The notes: generated by a model not told the origin, from the sequence alone. A stretch of 64,000 nt of DNA from Roseiflexus sp. RS-1 (GCF_000016665.1 NC_009523.1:372001-436000), one strand, 5' to 3'. Numbered from the stretch's first letter, positions 25,318-34,545 are shown. Program-made: numbers and translations.

Positions 25318-25974
25318 ATGCGGGATCATTACATCAAGCAACTGCAATCGGTGCACGACGATCTCCTTCGCATGGGGAGTCGCGTCGAACATCAACTTGC
25401 CGACGCTATCAAGGCGCTGGATCGGCTCGACATCGAACTGGCGCGCGAAATTGTTGCGCGTGATCGTGAGATTGACGCTGCACGCAACGCTATCGACGAG
25501 CATGTGTTCCAGTTGATCGCCACCCAACAACCGGTCGCCACCGATCTGCGCAGTCTGCTGGCAGCAATCGCAATTGCCGGTGAACTCGAACGTGCCGCCG
25601 ACTATGCCAAGGGCATCGCCAAAAAAGTCGAGCGCAGCCTGCAAACGCCATCGATCATTGAAGCTCCGATGGAACTCCACCGCCTGGGGACGCTGGTTCA
25701 GACCATGTTGCACACCTGCCTGGACGCCTTTGTGCAACTTGATGTGACGCTGGCGCGCTCGCTCGGCGAAAAAGATCAGGAAATCGATGCCCTGGAAGAC
25801 CGTGTGATCGAAACGTTGAAGAATGCAGCGCGCCAGGATCCGCGCAAACTCGACTGTGCGCTGCTCCTGATCGATACCGCGCATGTACTCGAACGTCTTG
25901 CCGATCGCACCACCAACATAGCGGAACGGGTCATTTTCATCGCTACCGCCAGGGCGGAGGAAATTAACACATGA
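25318..25974 (+). CDS. phoU: PhoU-family phosphate-signalling regulator
   Basis: The product has 218 residues made of two three-helix PhoU repeats, each with the acidic metal-binding signature: REIDAARNAIDEH with LRSLLAAIAIAGELERAADY (first), and QEIDALEDRVIETL with LIDTAHVLERLADRTTNIAE (second). PhoU links the Pst phosphate transporter to the PhoR kinase. Here no pst or pho genes are adjacent; the next gene is acylphosphatase, with overlapping stop and start. I chose the ATG at 25318 because the PhoU similarity begins there (MRDHYIKQLQSVHDDLLRMG). Confidence 0.93.
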   Translation: MRDHYIKQLQSVHDDLLRMGSRVEHQLADAIKALDRLDIELAREIVARDREIDAARNAIDEHVFQLIATQQPVATDLRSLLAAIAIAGELERAADYAKGIAKKVERSLQTPSIIEAPMELHRLGTLVQTMLHTCLDAFVQLDVTLARSLGEKDQEIDALEDRVIETLKNAARQDPRKLDCALLLIDTAHVLERLADRTTNIAERVIFIATARAEEINT

Positions 25975-26252
25975 TGGACATGGCTCGCGCACACGTCTTC
26001 ATTTCAGGTCGCGTTCAGGGAGTGAATTTTCGTGCCAGCGCACGTAATTACGCTCGTGAAGTCGGTGTCTCCGGGTGGGTGCGCAACCTGGAGGACGGGC
26101 GCGTCGAGGCAGTCTTTGAAGGTGAACGTTCGGCGGTGCAGAAGATGGTCAGCTGGTGCTACAGCGGTCCGTCGCATGCCCGCGTCGAAGCAGTGGACGT
26201 GCGCTGGGAGAAGCCAACCGGCGAAGAACGCGGTTTTTCGATTATCTGGTGA
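25971..26252 (+). CDS. acyP: Acylphosphatase
   Basis: The product has 93 residues and hydrolyses carboxyl-phosphate bonds. The signature GRVQGVNFRASARNYARE carries the catalytic Arg, and VSGWVRNLEDGRVEAVFEG carries the catalytic Asn. The ATG overlaps the phoU stop (ATGATG), so the genes form an operon. An alternative in-frame start is 9 bases later (MARAHVF). Confidence 0.95.
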   Translation: MMDMARAHVFISGRVQGVNFRASARNYAREVGVSGWVRNLEDGRVEAVFEGERSAVQKMVSWCYSGPSHARVEAVDVRWEKPTGEERGFSIIW

Positions 26253-26273
26253 GTCGACATCCTGCGCCGATCG

Positions 26274-26640
26274 GTGGTTTATTCCTGAATAGAACACGGA
26301 TGAGCACGGATGTGACGGATCGGCACGGAAGGAGTAGACCACGGATGGGCACGGATTATAAATGAAACATCCGTGCCCATCCGCTTAATCCGTGGCAATC
26401 CGTGATTTTTATGAATAGACCACGGATGGGCACGGATGTGACGGATCAGCACGGATTAAGAAAGAAAAACATCCGTAGCAATCCGCTTAATCCGTATATA
26501 CCCGTGGTTTATTCCTAAACAGCACATGGATGAGCACGGATGCGACAGATCGGCACGGATTAAGAAAGAAAAACATCCGTGCCCATCCGCTCAATCCGTG
26601 GCAATCCGTGGTTTATTCCCAAAGAGACCACGGATTGGCC
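26274..26640. repeat. Array of degenerate palindromic repeats (CCACGGAT / ATCCGTGG)
   Basis: A block built from CCACGGATGGGCACGGAT, GGATTAAG and its complement CTTAATCCGTGGCAATCCG, each ending GTGGTTTATTC, recurs with landmarks at about 26274, 26402, 26504 and 26608 (spacing 128, 102, 104). Each unit folds on itself because its halves are complementary. It is not a CRISPR, since repeats and spacers are not distinguishable. It fills the gap between acyP and the next gene. Confidence 0.8.
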
Positions 26641-26759
26641 TGGTGCAGGAAACGCCGAACGTGCCCAGGCAAAAACCGGTCGGCAATACCATCAGGTCTC
26701 GATCACAGAATCGTAAGCGCTGCTCCCTGTCTATCCTACCATACGATCACCATTCAGGC

Positions 26760-26791
26760 GCGCCAGAAAAGGACTTTCGGGCGCTTTTTTT
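26760..26791 (+). terminator. Intrinsic terminator
   Basis: The stem GCGCC (26760-26764) pairs with GGCGC (26780-26784) and GAAA with TTTC, enclosing a loop of five bases, followed by seven T. It would end transcripts that run through the repeat array from phoU-acyP, 66 bases before the next gene. Confidence 0.8.
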
Positions 26792-26856
26792 ATTATGCGA
26801 CAGTTGCTATGCTATGCCTGTCATTCGGCTATATTCGACCCGACAGGGAGCCTGCA

Positions 26857-27699
26857 ATGAGCGAAGCGACTTCTCAACCCAACACCTACCACGCTGCAGC
26901 CGTCGGCATTCTCGACGTTCCATCCGCGAGTCGCCAGAACCTGCACCGCCGCCCGCACCTGCGCATGACGGGTCCGCTCGGCGGCGACTTTCGTCTGCCG
27001 ATCCGGGTCATGCGTGAAATTCCCGGCAGCGAACTTCTTGATCACGCGCACCACGGCGCGCGCCTGCTGATCGAAGGGCGTCTGGAGTGGAACAAGTCGT
27101 CTGACGCCGCTGGGCTGCTGCCGACGCTCATCGCCGATGCAGTGCGTCCCGTGACCCCTGACGACGAAGAGGGGTGCGATGTCCGCCTGTGTGGCGAAGT
27201 CACCGCCCCGGCGCGCATCCGGCGCCATCCGTTGCGCCCCGGCATCGCCATGGCGCATGTGACCCTTCGCGTCCAGATACCACGCACGCGCGCAGCAAGT
27301 CGCGCAGTGATCACCGAAACGGTAGGGATTCCGGTCGTTATCCCGCTCAACCATCCCGACGCGCCGGCGCTCCTGCGCCCCGGCAACCGCGTCCTTGTCG
27401 AAGGGTTGCTGGAACAGGCGCCGTTGCCCCGCAACGGACCAGAGGTCGATCAGACGCTGGCAGACCTTGACGAAACGGCGAAGCAGCGCGCAACCTGGGC
27501 GATGACACCAGAAGAAACGCGCGCAGCCGAGCGGGACTACACCCGGCGCCGCTGGGAAGCGACCCACACCGTTATCTATCGGGTCGTTGCAGGATATGTC
27601 GAGTTGTTGAACGGTGCGCCCGCCACCATCCGCGAGGCGCGCGAACTGCGCCGCGCCGAACTTCAGCGTCGCGCGCAACGGCAGCAGTCGTCGTCATAA
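26857..27699 (+). CDS. OB-fold protein resembling single-stranded DNA-binding proteins
   Basis: The product has 280 residues, starting at the ATG at 26857 with a CAGGGAG site. Three strand patterns look like SSB/OB-fold elements: HGARLLIEGRLEWN near residue 70, VRLCGEVTAPARIRRHPLRP near 110, and LRPGNRVLVEGLLEQAP near 185 ('G..V.veG.l' is the usual SSB strand). The C-terminus is a helical, Arg-rich tail ending QRRAQRQQSSS and has no DDxPF tip. I infer nucleic-acid binding; the exact role is unknown. Confidence 0.5.
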   Translation: MSEATSQPNTYHAAAVGILDVPSASRQNLHRRPHLRMTGPLGGDFRLPIRVMREIPGSELLDHAHHGARLLIEGRLEWNKSSDAAGLLPTLIADAVRPVTPDDEEGCDVRLCGEVTAPARIRRHPLRPGIAMAHVTLRVQIPRTRAASRAVITETVGIPVVIPLNHPDAPALLRPGNRVLVEGLLEQAPLPRNGPEVDQTLADLDETAKQRATWAMTPEETRAAERDYTRRRWEATHTVIYRVVAGYVELLNGAPATIREARELRRAELQRRAQRQQSSS

Positions 27700-28224
27700 A
27701 TCGTTGGTGACCGGCGGTCGGTTGTCCGGGCCGCCGAGACCAGGCCCGCCCACCAACTCCCCTCCCGTACCGGCGAGACGGTCGGCTGGCTTCGTATCAC
27801 CGGCCCGGTTGGGGCCGGCAGCGAGTTCCTCGCTGCATTGCACCCTGACAACCCCATACCATATCTGGCTTTCTGATGCGCGTTGACGCGCGATTGACGC
27901 ACACGCCTTCGGAAAGAACATCAATGGCGCGTCATGCGCCGGATTTCCTGCTTGTTCCTCTGTCGGTCACCGGTCGGTTCAGCCGCGACGCCTCGCGCGT
28001 CACTCGTATCCGCTGCGCCGCCCGGCGGCGCACCAGTCTCAGGAGGAAATCGCCCCCATACGCTTACCGTGTGGTGCGGCGCCACGACCATCACGCGGCA
28101 GCATGACGCTGCACTTATTGTCCATTTGCCCCCGCGCGGGACACACCAGCTTTCTGGAGTGTCCCGCACGGGACATACGGAACGTCGGTGTGCTCTGCGC
28201 TCCTGAATTCAAAAGGAGACAGCA
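27700..28224. other. Spacer with palindromes, no gene recognised
   Basis: The first 200 bases are GC-rich and contain complementary blocks (GGCCCGGTTGGGGCC, CGGCGAGACGG). The last part has a hairpin at 28131-28172. No frame has a supported start or a recognisable product. The minus strand includes GAAGCCAGCCGACC, a motif like the cobalamin riboswitch, but no gene follows it on that strand. Confidence 0.5.
28131..28172. repeat. Hairpin upstream of the 28225 gene
   Basis: CCCGCGCGGGACAC (28131-28144) pairs with GTGTCCCGCACGGG (28159-28172) with one mismatch and a 14-base loop. There is no T-tract on either strand, so it is a leader structure or a repeat and not a simple terminator. Confidence 0.6.
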
Positions 28225-28662
28225 ATGATCATCCACGGCGTTCCGGTGTTCCCCACTGCTTTTCCGAATCGTGTCGTTCTGGGTTACGCGGATGACACCA
28301 TCCGCATGGCAATGAATGTGCCAACGGACAGAGTGTTCTTTGAAGTGCTCTGTCACGGCTCACGGCCCAATAAGAACGGCAAAACGTATGCTGTTCCGTT
28401 TGTGACTGTACCCCTCCGGGGCGAACCGATCGATGCTCAGAAGTTGTTCGATATCATTCTCGCCTGCCGTGAGTATCGCCTGGGACAACCCGTGCGACTG
28501 CTTATGTGCTGGGTGGGATACGGTCCGGACTCGCTGGCACAGCAACTCGCAGACCTGCTGGGAACCGTTGTGCTGGCAGCAAATGAGCGCATTAACGTGA
28601 AAACGCTTGAGCCAAAAGATGGCGGCGTCTGGCTCACGTTCACCCCACGTTACTGGAAGTAA
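28225..28662 (+). CDS. Small unknown protein, polymorphic-toxin-like segment
   Basis: The product has 145 residues, with an AAAAGGAG site before the ATG. The central PVRLLMCWVGYGPDSLAQQL followed by ADLLGTVVLAANERINV resembles a segment often found near the ends of RHS/polymorphic-toxin proteins ('vrLl.C.tG…AqqLA..lg.pV.Ap'). No signal peptide or catalytic set can be named. It is followed 165 bases later by another small protein of immunity-like character. The function remains unknown. Confidence 0.55.
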   Translation: MIIHGVPVFPTAFPNRVVLGYADDTIRMAMNVPTDRVFFEVLCHGSRPNKNGKTYAVPFVTVPLRGEPIDAQKLFDIILACREYRLGQPVRLLMCWVGYGPDSLAQQLADLLGTVVLAANERINVKTLEPKDGGVWLTFTPRYWK

Positions 28663-28827
28663 TCTCAAATCCGAATGAACTGGTACAGAGACGTCACAGG
28701 AGGAGCGGTTTGCCGACCGCCCCTCCTCCTTACATTAGCAACGGTGAATTCAGGGTGCGATCACGACAATTGGTTCAGGGGGGAGATAACTGGAGCGGAC
28801 ATAGCAATCAATACTGGAGGAATATCC

Positions 28828-29310
28828 ATGTACTTCGCCGATCTCCAACCTTATACGTGGTTTACCAGCAAGCGGTCGGGATACACCGCCCTGGCGGTCG
28901 GCTGGCTCGACTCGCTGTTTCCTTACACGATTGGTCCAACACCGCCAGCATTTCAGGAGCGTCTGCGCGAGCATTGTGCATGCGGCGTCCACGCTCCGAT
29001 GCTTGGCTTCCACGAATGCGATTTTTGCGGGAAGTCTCATATCTTTCTGGAATATGGGAGTAAGAAGGTGATGACCAACAACGGTGAAATCTGGATTCTC
29101 GACGGAAACATTGTCTATGCTGCACCGGTCATGATCCACCACTACGTTACAGATCATAACTATCGACCGCCGCAGGTGTTTATTGATGCGGTTATGCGCT
29201 GCCCTCTGCCTTACGAAGCGGCATACCAGGAGATCATGCAATCGTGGGGAGAGACGACGTTCGATTATAGCCGTGATTACCCGTTCATATGTTCGATACG
29301 TACCCCATAA
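28828..29310 (+). CDS. Small unknown protein (YFADLxPY family, DUF7919-like)
   Basis: The product has 160 residues and starts at the ATG at 28828 behind GGAGGAAT. The opening MYFADLQPYTWF with VGWLDSLFPYTIGPTPPAFQ, then HECDFCGK and a C-terminal FDYSRDYPF, is a pattern I associate with small soluble proteins found singly in many bacteria. The Cys pairs suggest a metal or structural site. The longer frame from 28675 has no family resemblance in its extra part. It may form a pair with the 28225 gene. Confidence 0.6.
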   Translation: MYFADLQPYTWFTSKRSGYTALAVGWLDSLFPYTIGPTPPAFQERLREHCACGVHAPMLGFHECDFCGKSHIFLEYGSKKVMTNNGEIWILDGNIVYAAPVMIHHYVTDHNYRPPQVFIDAVMRCPLPYEAAYQEIMQSWGETTFDYSRDYPFICSIRTP

Positions 29311-29457
29311 CCAGCGTTGACATCCTCTGGTAAGCGCGGGAACACTTGTATCGGCATGCTGCCCGACCGTTTCAGGTTGGCGCTTCTGCCTGCGGATGGC
29401 GCGGGACCTGTGAGACCCGGCGTCTTGGGAGTAACTGCACTGCCGGAGGCGCCTCTG

Positions 29458-31905
29458 TTACTGCGCACGTTGCCGCCTGCGCGGAGGAGTGTTACGAAAC
29501 GGTGAACGCAGCGCTGCGCCGATCCGCCCGACGAGCAGTGCGACCAGTTCACGCCGCAATGCCTGCCAGTCTTCTTTCGGTAACTGATTGTTCGCGGTAT
29601 GCCCTGGATGGTACCGTTCGGCGACAAAAGCGCTGACGATCCGATCAATAGTGCGTTTCTGGCGGGGAATGCGTTCACCGATCAGCGCGCCATACTCATA
29701 CGGCGTCGCATCGGGTGGCGCGTGCACGCCAGCCCACCCGGACAATCGCGTCAGACGCGCATAGGCGGTTGCGGCAGGTGACAGGCCGCGCACATCCCAG
29801 TGCAACCACAGCGCTCCGGCGCCGATCAGTGCTGTCAGGAATGCCAGCGATCCGCCGATCAGCGCCGCCAGGCGCAATCGCTCCTGCATGCGCTGCGCTT
29901 CGATCTCGCGCTGCAACGCATCCGCGTCGCTGATCGCCGGACCGGTATTGCGCTCGATCATTTCACGCAGCATGGCTTCCGGATCGCTCAGCGCACCTCC
30001 CAGGCCCCCGGTTGTCTCCGGTCGTTCAGCCGCATCTGCCGGCGGAAACGCCGGACGAACCGGCACACTGGCATACGGCGCTGGCGTTGGCTCGAAGCGC
30101 TGCCAGCCATAGCCGGGGAAGTACACTTCGGGCCAGCTATGGGCGATATTTTCGTGAACCAGGTACACCCGGCGATCCGGATCGAGTTCGCCGCCAGCAT
30201 ACCCCTGGACCCAACGCGCCGGAACGCCCCCGGCGCGCAGCAGCACCACCATTGCTGAAGCAAAATCGTCGCAGTAGCCGCCCGGCGCATCGAACAGGAA
30301 CCAGTCGACCCAATCGCGGTCTTCCGGCGGCATCGGGCGCTGATCGTTGTACGGCAGGGTGCGGAGATACTCCTGGATTGCCAGCGCCTTGTCGTAAGGT
30401 GTGACCGCACCGGCATTGCGAACAATTGTTGCCGCCAGTTCGCGCACCCGTGGCGTCACCGTTTCGGGTAATTGCAGATACGACATGCGCACCCATTCCG
30501 GGTAACCGGTTCCGCTTTCGCGCAGGCTCTGCTCATCGACGGTCGAAAGATACGTGGCGACGGTGTAGGTTTGCGATGCCTCCAGCGGCGCTGCGGCGAC
30601 AACCGTCGCCGTTTCGGTGAAATTGGGCAACAACTCGCCATCTATGTCGAGATACCCGTGCTGCATCAACACCGGCAAACTGGTCGAAGCCAGCGCTCCG
30701 CCGACCATCACCAGCCCGTCGGATCGCGTTTGCGCCAGTTCAAAGGTCGTCGTCACCAGCGTCCGTCCCCGCAGTTCAGGTTGTTCAAGCACTACGCCAG
30801 GCGCCAGCGGCGTGCGCGCGTCTTCAGCAGTCGTCACTCCCAGTGCGGCGCGCGCCCGTTCACCCACTGCGTTCTGCCACATCCGACCGGTGTAGCGGTC
30901 GAACGCGGTTGCGCGCCAGTAACTGTACTCACGGGATCGCACCGTCATCACCAGCGCCGTTCCCAACTGACGGGGACCGCCAACCCGCGCATTCCGGGTC
31001 AGAAACGCACCGGTCGTACCGGGTGGCGCATTGATCGTGCTGAATGCATCCTGCCATCCCTCGCGCAACGCTGTGATCGGTGCGCGAATGGTGCGCCAGA
31101 GGCGCGCCAGGTGTTCATTGTCCGGGCGGTTGGGCAGGAAGGCAGTGACAATCGCAAGCAGAATGAAGGTGACAAACGATGCCAGCAGCATGCGCGCCGG
31201 CAGAAAGTCGGGAAACTCAACGCGCGTTGCCCGCCAGAGACGCTGGTTTGCAACAATGTGCTGGTAGACGATCAGAAGCAGGGCAGCGATGAAAAAGAGA
31301 AAGAACAAACCGGTTGGTTTGGGCCAGGCGTAGGTGTAGTTGATCAGCATGATGCTGGCATTCAACCCAACCGCGATCCAGGCGCGTTGATGGCGGAATG
31401 TCAGCCACCCGGCGGCATACCCGACACCCCAGACAATCAGCGCCAGGGTGACGACGAACAGCACAATGTCCTCGCCGCGACCACCTGCCTGAAGCGTGCG
31501 TATCCAGATGAGCGCGCGTAGCACAACTTCCGCCGCATAATCGCCCCAGGTTACCAGGCGCTGCGCCTTCGTCGATCCAAACTCAGCCGCCGCCTGCGCA
31601 CCAATCACTGGACTGATCTGACGGATAACAAACACAAGACCGGGGAGCGATGCCAGCGGATGCGCCAGCCACGCTGGCATCCATGAGACGCGGGCGAAGA
31701 TCATACCGGTAACGAGCGCCGTCAGACCGATCCCGGTCAGCATGGTGAGACCATCCGCCCAGTTGGCGACTTCGAGGCTGCGCGTCACGCTCCAGGTGAT
31801 AGTGACGGTCAGCAGAAACGGGATCACGAGCGATCCGATCTCGAGACGCGCAAACCAGGAACGCGATGGGGTCTCATTCGGAACGGTGGCAACCGGGAAA
31901 CTCAT
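29458..31905 (-). CDS. Transglutaminase-like membrane protein (TgpA type)
   Basis: The product has 815 residues. Residues 20-260 contain six or more transmembrane helices. A large extracytoplasmic domain follows, with the transglutaminase core: GGYCDDFASAMVVLLRAGGV (nucleophile Cys) and NIAHSWPEVYFPGYGWQRFE (His). A last transmembrane helix (LAALIGGSLAFLTALIGAGA) precedes a cytoplasmic DUF4129-like tail. The start at 31905 overlaps the TatD stop codon, so the pair is coupled. In some bacteria such proteins form a cluster with a MoxR ATPase and a DUF58 protein; neither is here. The substrate is unknown. Confidence 0.9.
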   Translation of the reverse strand: MSFPVATVPNETPSRSWFARLEIGSLVIPFLLTVTITWSVTRSLEVANWADGLTMLTGIGLTALVTGMIFARVSWMPAWLAHPLASLPGLVFVIRQISPVIGAQAAAEFGSTKAQRLVTWGDYAAEVVLRALIWIRTLQAGGRGEDIVLFVVTLALIVWGVGYAAGWLTFRHQRAWIAVGLNASIMLINYTYAWPKPTGLFFLFFIAALLLIVYQHIVANQRLWRATRVEFPDFLPARMLLASFVTFILLAIVTAFLPNRPDNEHLARLWRTIRAPITALREGWQDAFSTINAPPGTTGAFLTRNARVGGPRQLGTALVMTVRSREYSYWRATAFDRYTGRMWQNAVGERARAALGVTTAEDARTPLAPGVVLEQPELRGRTLVTTTFELAQTRSDGLVMVGGALASTSLPVLMQHGYLDIDGELLPNFTETATVVAAAPLEASQTYTVATYLSTVDEQSLRESGTGYPEWVRMSYLQLPETVTPRVRELAATIVRNAGAVTPYDKALAIQEYLRTLPYNDQRPMPPEDRDWVDWFLFDAPGGYCDDFASAMVVLLRAGGVPARWVQGYAGGELDPDRRVYLVHENIAHSWPEVYFPGYGWQRFEPTPAPYASVPVRPAFPPADAAERPETTGGLGGALSDPEAMLREMIERNTGPAISDADALQREIEAQRMQERLRLAALIGGSLAFLTALIGAGALWLHWDVRGLSPAATAYARLTRLSGWAGVHAPPDATPYEYGALIGERIPRQKRTIDRIVSAFVAERYHPGHTANNQLPKEDWQALRRELVALLVGRIGAALRSPFRNTPPRRRQRAQ

Positions 31906-32675
31906 AGCCCGAATATCGCTTTCGCATTGCGCCACACGGCATCAACCAGCGCATCGAGCGGCATTTCGCGCAGCACAGCAAGACGTTCGGCAATCAGACG
32001 AACATTGGCGGGTTCGTTACGCTTTCCACGCAAGGGGTGCGGCGCCAGATAGGGGCTGTCGGTTTCGGTGAGAAGCCGGTCGAGCGGGGTGCGTCGCACC
32101 ACCTCGTGCAGATCGACGGCTTTCGGGAAGGTGACCGGACCACTGAAGGAGAGAGAGAAGCCAATCTCCAGGCAGTGCTCAGCATACCTCCAGTCGCCGG
32201 AGAACGAGTGCATAACGCCGGTCAGACCACGCGCCGCATCGCGTAACACGCGGATCGTATCATCATGCGCATCGCGGCTGTGAATAACGACGGGCAATCC
32301 CAGTTCACGCGCCAGATCGAGTTGCGCCCGGAAACAGGCTTCTTGCTGAGCGGCCGGAGCTGCATTCCAGTAGTAATCCAGACCGATCTCGCCAATGGCG
32401 ACGACCTTCGGTTGCCCTGCCAGCGCACGCACCTGATCGAGCCAGTCGTCCGGCAATTCGGCCACATGGTTCGGCTGCACGCCGACAACCGCGTAGATCG
32501 GTTCGTGCTGCGCCGCAAGGGCAACCGCAGCGCGCGACGTTGCCAGGTCGTAGCCAATTTCTACGATCCGCACAACCCCGGCAGCTGCGGCGCGAGCCAG
32601 AACAGCGCCGCGATCCGCATCGAACTGAGCCAATCCAAGATGAGCATGCGTGTCGATAAAGTGTGTTGCATCCAT
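31902..32675 (-). CDS. tatD: TatD family metal-dependent hydrolase (DNase)
   Basis: The product has 257 residues. It has the metal-binding opening FIDTHAHLGLAQFD, AIGEIGLDYYW, LPVVIHSRDAHDD, GVMHSFSG and LLTETDSPYLAPHPLRGKRN, all TatD landmarks. It starts at the ATG at 32675, 10 bases behind an extended -10 box on the same strand, so the transcript is near leaderless. A longer reading to 32927 runs back through the histidine-kinase promoter and is rejected. Confidence 0.94.
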   Translation of the reverse strand: MDATHFIDTHAHLGLAQFDADRGAVLARAAAAGVVRIVEIGYDLATSRAAVALAAQHEPIYAVVGVQPNHVAELPDDWLDQVRALAGQPKVVAIGEIGLDYYWNAAPAAQQEACFRAQLDLARELGLPVVIHSRDAHDDTIRVLRDAARGLTGVMHSFSGDWRYAEHCLEIGFSLSFSGPVTFPKAVDLHEVVRRTPLDRLLTETDSPYLAPHPLRGKRNEPANVRLIAERLAVLREMPLDALVDAVWRNAKAIFGL

Positions 32676-32685
32676 CGCGTCTGGT

Positions 32686-32694
32686 ATTGTACCA
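32686..32694 (-). promoter_or_regulatory. Extended -10 promoter of tatD
   Basis: The minus strand reads TGGTACAAT, an extended -10 with one mismatch, ending 10 bases before the tatD ATG. It faces the promoter of the histidine-kinase gene only 35 bases away. Confidence 0.6.
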
Positions 32695-32728
32695 TGCAGA
32701 CGGTCGTCTTCGCCGACCGACTGAGCCG

Positions 32729-32737
32729 TGATACAAT
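32729..32737 (+). promoter_or_regulatory. Extended -10 promoter of the hybrid kinase gene
   Basis: TGATACAAT ends 6 bases before the ATG at 32744, implying leaderless translation. No ribosome-binding site is present between them. Confidence 0.6.
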
Positions 32738-32743
32738 AGCGCC

Positions 32744-33967
32744 ATGCAACACCAGGTCTGCATCCTGATCGTCGAAGATGATCCGACGATCGCCAGTCTT
32801 GTTGGGATCGTCCTGCGCGAAGCCGGCTACCGGACGTTACACGCCGACACTGCTGCCGACGCTCTTCGGCTCGCCGAAACAAACCCCTTTGACCTTGTGG
32901 TGCTGGACTGGATGCTCCCCGACACACCGGGGGTTCAGATCTGCACTGCCTTGAAAGAGCGAGCGGGACGGCGGTTTCTTCCCATTCTGATGTTGACCGC
33001 CAAAGGCGAACTCTCCGACCGGGTCACAGCGCTCGATGCCGGTGTCGATGACTATCTGAGCAAGCCATTCTATATTGAGGAACTGATGGCGCGCGTGCGG
33101 GCGCTGCTCCGCATTCGCGCAGCGGAAAACGAACGCGACGCTGCGATGGCGGCGCTCGAAGCGCAAAATGATGCACTGCGCGTTGCCAATGAGCAATTGC
33201 GAACCATGCAGGCGCAACTTGTTCAGAGCTCGAAACTCGCCGCTCTGGGTGAGATCGTTGCTGGCGTGGCGCATGAACTGAACAATCCGCTCGCGATCAT
33301 CCTCGGCAACGCCGAACTGCTATCACCGCAACACGATCCGGAGGATCAACGATCAGTCGCGCAGATCATCGAAAGCGCCAAGCGCGCCCGCCGTGTCGTT
33401 CAGAGTCTGGCAACCTTCGCCCGTCGCGGACCGATGGCAAAAGAGTGGACGTCGCCGACCGATCTGATCGAGCGCGTGCTCGATCTCAAACGGGCTGCTC
33501 TGCGATCTTCCGGCATCGCCCTCGAAGTTGTCTGTTCGTCCGATCTCCCGATGATCTGGGTCGATATTCCACAGATGCAACAGGTTCTGCTCAATCTTCT
33601 TCACAATGCTGAGTATGCTCTGGCTGGCATGCCCGCGCCGCAGGTGTGGTTGACGGTCGTGCGCGGACACGCTGAAAAACCGCCGTTGCCCCCGGCGCAA
33701 GCCGCCAGTGCTGGCGGCGCATTCGTGTGCTTCGATGTTGCCGATAACGGACCGGGCATTCCCGATCATGTCATCGAGCGATTGTTCCAGCCATTCGTCA
33801 CCACCCGCCCTCCCGGTCGGGGATCGGGACTGGGTCTGGCGATAGCATACGGCATTGTGACCGGGCATGGCGGTCAGATCCTGATCAATACGCAAGCGGC
33901 TCAAGGAACCGCTGTGCGGGTCGCACTGCCGGTCGATCCGCCGGAGAGCGTTTCGGGGCAGGAATGA
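32744..33967 (+). CDS. Response regulator-histidine kinase hybrid
   Basis: The product has 407 residues. Residues 5-120 are a receiver domain (phosphoacceptor Asp55 in VVLDWMLPD, Lys in YLSKPF). A coiled coil (120-165) follows, then the HisKA domain with His177 in AGVAHELNNPLAI, and an HATPase domain with N box LLNLLHNAEYA, G1 DNGPGIPD and G2 GRGSGLGLAIAYGI. It has no sensor or membrane segment, so it probably receives phosphate from another kinase. Its stop overlaps the start of the UDG gene, and three genes follow in tight overlap. Confidence 0.93.
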   Translation: MQHQVCILIVEDDPTIASLVGIVLREAGYRTLHADTAADALRLAETNPFDLVVLDWMLPDTPGVQICTALKERAGRRFLPILMLTAKGELSDRVTALDAGVDDYLSKPFYIEELMARVRALLRIRAAENERDAAMAALEAQNDALRVANEQLRTMQAQLVQSSKLAALGEIVAGVAHELNNPLAIILGNAELLSPQHDPEDQRSVAQIIESAKRARRVVQSLATFARRGPMAKEWTSPTDLIERVLDLKRAALRSSGIALEVVCSSDLPMIWVDIPQMQQVLLNLLHNAEYALAGMPAPQVWLTVVRGHAEKPPLPPAQAASAGGAFVCFDVADNGPGIPDHVIERLFQPFVTTRPPGRGSGLGLAIAYGIVTGHGGQILINTQAAQGTAVRVALPVDPPESVSGQE

Positions 33968-34545
33968 TGATTTCCCTGGTGCAGCAGCAACACTGTGTGC
34001 GTTGTCCAGCGCTTGTCGCCAGTCGGCGGCGCATCGTTCATGGCTACGGCGACGTGATGAGCGGCATCGTCTTTATCGGCGAAGCGCCGGGGCGTCACGG
34101 CGCCGATCAGACAGGCATTCCGTTTTGGGGTGACCGCTCAGGACGCATCTTGCGCCGTATGCTGGTCCGCATGGGTCTCGCCAGCGACGAAACCGCGACA
34201 GCGTCGCTGCGGTGTTTCATCACCAATACGGTGCGCTGCTGTCCACCGGGAAACCGCACCCCCACGGCTGCAGAAGTGCAAGCCTGTCGTGAATGGTTGG
34301 ACACTGAACTCGATGCGATCAAACCACGTCTGCTCGTTCCGGTTGGGCGCATTGCGCTCCAGGAGGTGGGCAAACGGTATCTGGAAGGTGCGCCGGGCGC
34401 CATCCGCACGCTCCACGCAACCGTACTTCGCGGCAGAGAGGTCACCATCCTGCCCATGATGCACCCGGCGCGCATCAGTCGTGTCGATGCTGAAGCGTTC
34501 ATTGCGGCAATGCAGCCGCTCGTTGACGGAAGGAATGAACCATGA
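33964..34545 (+). CDS. Uracil-DNA glycosylase, family 4/5 (Fe-S)
   Basis: The product has 193 residues and removes uracil from DNA. Cys pairs CVRC at the start and CFITNTVRCCPP in the middle are the expected 4Fe-4S ligands. The active-site loop GEAPGRHGADQTGIPFWG and the closing MMHPARISR fit the thermophile family 4/5. The Gly-Glu-Ala-Pro-Gly motif indicates family 4. It overlaps both neighbours (ATGATG at 33964 and ATGA at 34542). Confidence 0.9.
   Translation: MMISLVQQQHCVRCPALVASRRRIVHGYGDVMSGIVFIGEAPGRHGADQTGIPFWGDRSGRILRRMLVRMGLASDETATASLRCFITNTVRCCPPGNRTPTAAEVQACREWLDTELDAIKPRLLVPVGRIALQEVGKRYLEGAPGAIRTLHATVLRGREVTILPMMHPARISRVDAEAFIAAMQPLVDGRNEP

Noticed and set aside
26274-26640. 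Spaced repeats as a possible CRISPR
   Set aside because: Units are long, degenerate and self-complementary, with irregular spacing and no unique spacers; no cas genes are in the window.
27780-27815. GAAGCCAGCCGACC on the minus strand as a cobalamin riboswitch
   Set aside because: The conserved upstream core (GGGAA…GGTG…CCGCCACTG) is not recognisable, and no gene follows on that strand; the next gene there is on the opposite strand.
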